Assembly: GCA_965153455.1 (NCBI GenBank)
Contig: OZ234498.1
Span: 9,734,001 to 9,798,000, forward strand
Length of the DNA stretch: 64,000 nt
Source of the DNA: Sphagnum compactum
Lineage: Eukaryota > Bryophyta > Sphagnopsida > Sphagnales
Direction: 5' to 3'
Made by a program: the position numbers and the translations under genes. A model generated the notes under the pieces. It was not told the origin of the DNA. It saw only the letters and a program-made list of their open reading frames with translations, and ran no database searches. Shown here piece by piece: positions 60,930 to 64,000 of the stretch (its first letter is position 1; every line of letters begins with the position of its first letter).

Positions 60930-61450
60930 AACTAATAAGCAACAACAAAAGGAGCCAAACAACAACAAGAGGAGCTAAGTAGCAATACAAAAAGAACTGA
61001 ACAATACACATGAAAGCTAAATCAAAAAAGATACCTAAACTTGAAAGAGCCAAATAATAGCAAGAGGAGTGAGCAACAATGCAAGGAGACCCAAGTAGCA
61101 AAGGAAATGTACATTGTTGAACAATAATACAAGAAAACTCAAACAATAAAAAAAATTGTTCATTGTTGAACAACAACACCAAAAAAGCTTAAGTAATAAC
61201 AAGAGTTGTTTGTTGTCAAACAACAATGCAAGAGAACCCAAGCATCCACAAGAAGAATTAAGCAAAAATGCAAGAAAACCTAAACAACAACAATATGAAA
61301 AGAGCCGACCAACAACAACAACAATGTAAAAGGAGCCAACCAATAACAACACAAAAGGACCAAGCAACAATGCAAGAAGACCGAGCAATAACACAAAAAA
61401 ACCTAAGCAACAACAATGTGAAAGGAGCCAAATAGCAACAACCCAAGAGC
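60930..61450 (-). repeat. Degenerate AAC/TTG-rich tandem array 5' of hAT copy E
   Basis: Written on the minus strand the unit is close to TTGGGTCTCCTTGCATTGTTGCT (about 23-27 bp), repeated some twenty times with much drift. It yields overlapping Leu/Cys-rich frames of up to 157 codons with no real protein character. Distance and orientation relative to the hAT reading frame resemble those of the array before copy C. Confidence 0.65.
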
Positions 61451-61459
61451 ACCAAAACC

Positions 61460-63530
61460 CTATGAGTTTTTTCCTTTTGAAAACCCAAGATATCCAGCTG
61501 AGAACCATACTCTACCTTATTTAAATACCCTGTCATGATATCCTTTTTTTTATATAAATTAAATAAAAAGGCAGGGTGTCAAGGGTCTATTCACACCCCA
61601 ATGAGACCCTGTGGATCGAAAGTGAAACTCAAATATCATTGTAAGTGATATTCCGCAATTTTCCTAGTGAGAACCGGACTGGACTCCTGGTCCTATTTGT
61701 TGTCCCTTGCTTAGAGAAGAAATGAAATGAAATTGGCTGACCTGGGTGGCAAAATCTAGGGAAACAACAACATTCCAAAAATCAAGTGAACTGGGTATTT
61801 TAGGGCCCTCTGGTCTGCCTTGACAGCCCAGCCACCACCTTAGATGGGGTTGGCCAAGATGATGATTCATTCAATGGCCAGTTTGGTGGAGCATAAAAAT
61901 CACCTCAAATTCGCTAATTGAAATTTTTTTGCTGTAAGGAGGCTAAATGAAATTTTTTTTTTGCTGTTAAGGAGGGATGGCCACCAGAACAACTTCCCAT
62001 TTCCACAAACAAAAGATGAATGAATTAAGGGCATTCACAATGTAGTATATACCCACTCAAAGACCCATCACATGGAAAAGAACTCGAGTGTGTTGTGTTA
62101 GCTTCTAAGGCACAGGACACTCTTAGGCAATACATATACTCTCAAAAGTCATGAAAAACTACAATCAAAACAGGCTTCTGGGGACCAATTATTTTGTAAC
62201 CTTGATAACCTCCACCAAGAATTTTCTAATATCTAGTTGATATTTGCATTCCCAAAGAGCCTTCAAACTAATTGAGTGGAAAAGCATAACAATGTGATGA
62301 ATGAAACCCTTGAAACCCTTTGTACACTTCATTAAAACAAAGCACCCAGCAGCAAAGGGGGAAAGGGAGGACAAAACCCTCCCTGGGATATAACAATGTC
62401 ATTAACCCAGAGAAAAGGTTTGATTGACTCTGGGATTGACTTTGGTTGGCTCGCCACTCAATACAATCCTACAAAAGGCTAAAAATTCATAGAACCACTC
62501 CAAAATGAAGATGAGGTTTGAAATTTGAAAGGGGCAGTAGACTTTATAGCTTTTGAAAAATGGTAAAGAAAGCTCAAGGGTGCAATGGGTCATACCCCCA
62601 ATTCACTTTTAGACTTGGAATTTCAAAGGCAATTTGTGGTGCAAAATTGTGAGGAAATGTGCTTATTTCAGGAGGCTTTTTTTTACACTCAAAAACTGGA
62701 GGGCTCCTTTCTGTAATGGATTTCCATTTGTTCCAAAACAAAAAAAACAAAACAAAAAAACAAAAACTCTAGGGCAGCATTAAATTAGGAACATTCAGGG
62801 CAAGCACTAAAGGGGAGCAATGAATTAAATGAGACAGCTTGTTATTGGCCACTTAATAGCAACACCTCAAAACATGGTGTGAGGCAATGAGCACCATAAA
62901 GACTATGGCACTAAGGTGGTACTGATAGTGGGGCTATTTTCAATTTCAAACAATCAGGCTACCTATTCCAATTTCATAAAGACCTCTTCAGATTTTTCCA
63001 ATGTATTTAGAGAGCACATTGCAGAGCATAAAAAACTTGTGGGGGGGGGGGGGGGGGGGGGTGCATTTTGAAAAAGGATGTAGTAGCTCTTATTGCACAG
63101 CCATTTCCTTTTTCAAAATGCCCCATGTTGTTGACACTTGAGAGGTACCCACCGTATACTCACCCATTTATCACAAAATTTTGGTAAAGTCCCTACCACA
63201 GTGGACCTGCAGTAGGTGGAATAAGCAGATCAGGGTTTTTTTTTTTGGGTCCTTTTTTTCAAATTTATGAGGTCGGTGGACTGGCCATCCTCCAGAGGAC
63301 GACTTTGCCAAGTTTGGCTATATACCAGAGAGCAAAGTAGATTATTTTTTTGGAACCCCACTATATTCTGGCGACATCCTAGAAGCTATGGTCTAAATCT
63401 GGCAACTTCAGGTTTTGTTTCCTCTAAATATGGCGAATTTATGGCCTTTTTTTAATTAAAAAAGCCTTCGTAAGCCTCCCCCCCCCCCCTTTTTTCCTTC
63501 TCGCCAATTGGTGAAATTTCGCCAACAAAA
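61460..63530. other. Intergenic, no gene seen
   Basis: Contains a run of 21 G at 63041-63061. No coding or repeat family is supported. Confidence 0.5.
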
Positions 63531-63539
63531 AAAAACGAA

Positions 63540-64000
63540 ATAAAGCTTAGCAGATATTAACAAAGAGAAATGAGCCCCGGTCTCTTTACGAAGTTAAGGA
63601 AAATACAGTTTCTTCTTGTGTCAGTTGTGATGAAAAGTCCATACGTACATACGTGCCTGCCAACTGAAGCAGGCTTGTGCACATTGCTCATCGACTACGG
63701 CTTGAGAGAGAGAGAGAGTGAGAGAGCGCGCAAAAGAATCCGTCTGGCTTTTGTTGTCGATCGCTTGTACTTCACGTGCAAATTCTGGCATTCGTCTGAG
63801 TGTGGATCGTTATCTCTGGACGTGGATGCTGCTTCTTCTGCTGACGGGCCTATCGTGCTTCTGTGAAATCACCCGTTTTTATGATCATGCTGTTGCTCAT
63901 GTAGCTCCTCAAAAGTATGTCACTGTGCAGGTCCGGCTTGCGCCCCTCTCTCTCTCTCTCTCTCACTCAGCGTCCGACACACACAGACTTTGTTGTCTGC
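63540..64000. other. Probable 5' flank or leader of a gene to the right
   Basis: GC content rises, and a (GA)n run (63704-63727) and a (CT)n run (63945-63964) appear, like those before the LEA_2 and BTB genes. An open frame of 98 codons (63570-63866) has no family resemblance and is probably leader. The gene itself would lie beyond the window. Confidence 0.35.

Noticed and set aside
61035-61508. 157-codon minus-strand Leu/Cys-rich frame resembling a membrane protein
   Set aside because: It is the translation of a degenerate TTG/CTT tandem array; the hydrophobic look follows from the repeat words, and overlapping frames look alike.
1-64000. CRISPR arrays, bacterial operons, prophage
   Set aside because: Repeats lack regular unit and spacer structure; genes have spliceosomal introns and plant transposons, so a bacterial reading does not apply.

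Overview
This window is nuclear DNA from a land plant with a large, AT-rich, repeat-filled genome. Two genes have conventional plant exon-intron structure: a LEA_2/NHL-type membrane protein and a BTB/POZ protein. Most of the rest is transposon remains: Helitron helicase, chromodomain Ty3/gypsy, LINE, hAT and a CACTA-like MITE. The plant initiator-Met primer site (TGGTATCAGAGC), the DYW-class PPR pseudogene and the style of the hAT and gypsy proteins suggest a non-flowering vascular plant, most likely a fern. The lineage is an inference from remembered family resemblance, not something the sequence proves.

Layout. 1-2290: decayed Helitron helicase (PIF1 type, + strand) entering from the left edge. 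4146-9244: a complete chromodomain Ty3/gypsy insertion with two 820-bp LTRs and a perfect 5-bp target duplication (AAGAT), but with reverse transcriptase and RNase H deleted. 11.4-12.4 kb: C-terminal LINE fragment. 13.4-14.5 kb: cluster of inverted and tandem repeats. 14.9-16.4 kb: two-exon LEA_2/NHL gene (+). 16.4-26.9 kb: AT-rich intergenic DNA. 26.9-28.5 kb: two-exon BTB/POZ gene (-), with an (ATG)10 microsatellite just upstream of its start. 31.0-32.2 kb: badly decayed DYW-type PPR pseudogene. 33.5 kb: long hairpin. 42-61.5 kb: four related hAT transposase relics (three large, one 0.3-kb fragment). One carries a 150-bp CACTA-like MITE with 3-bp TSD, and another carries an 821-bp solo LTR of the same gypsy family with 5-bp TSD. 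The last 450 bp look like the 5' region of a gene lying to the right.

How it works together. There is no operon-like system. The two intact genes look like ordinary host genes about 10 kb apart. The transposons show a nesting order: hAT inserted first, then decayed and received the MITE and the gypsy LTR. The 1.7% LTR divergence of the gypsy element is all transitions, and many of its stop codons fit C-to-T decay, as expected of methylated silenced DNA. I did not find a convincing new biological system. The most unusual observations are the RT-less gypsy element with a duplicated polypurine tract, the uneven distribution of its LTR differences, and a pyrimidine-rich array found 5' of two separate hAT copies.
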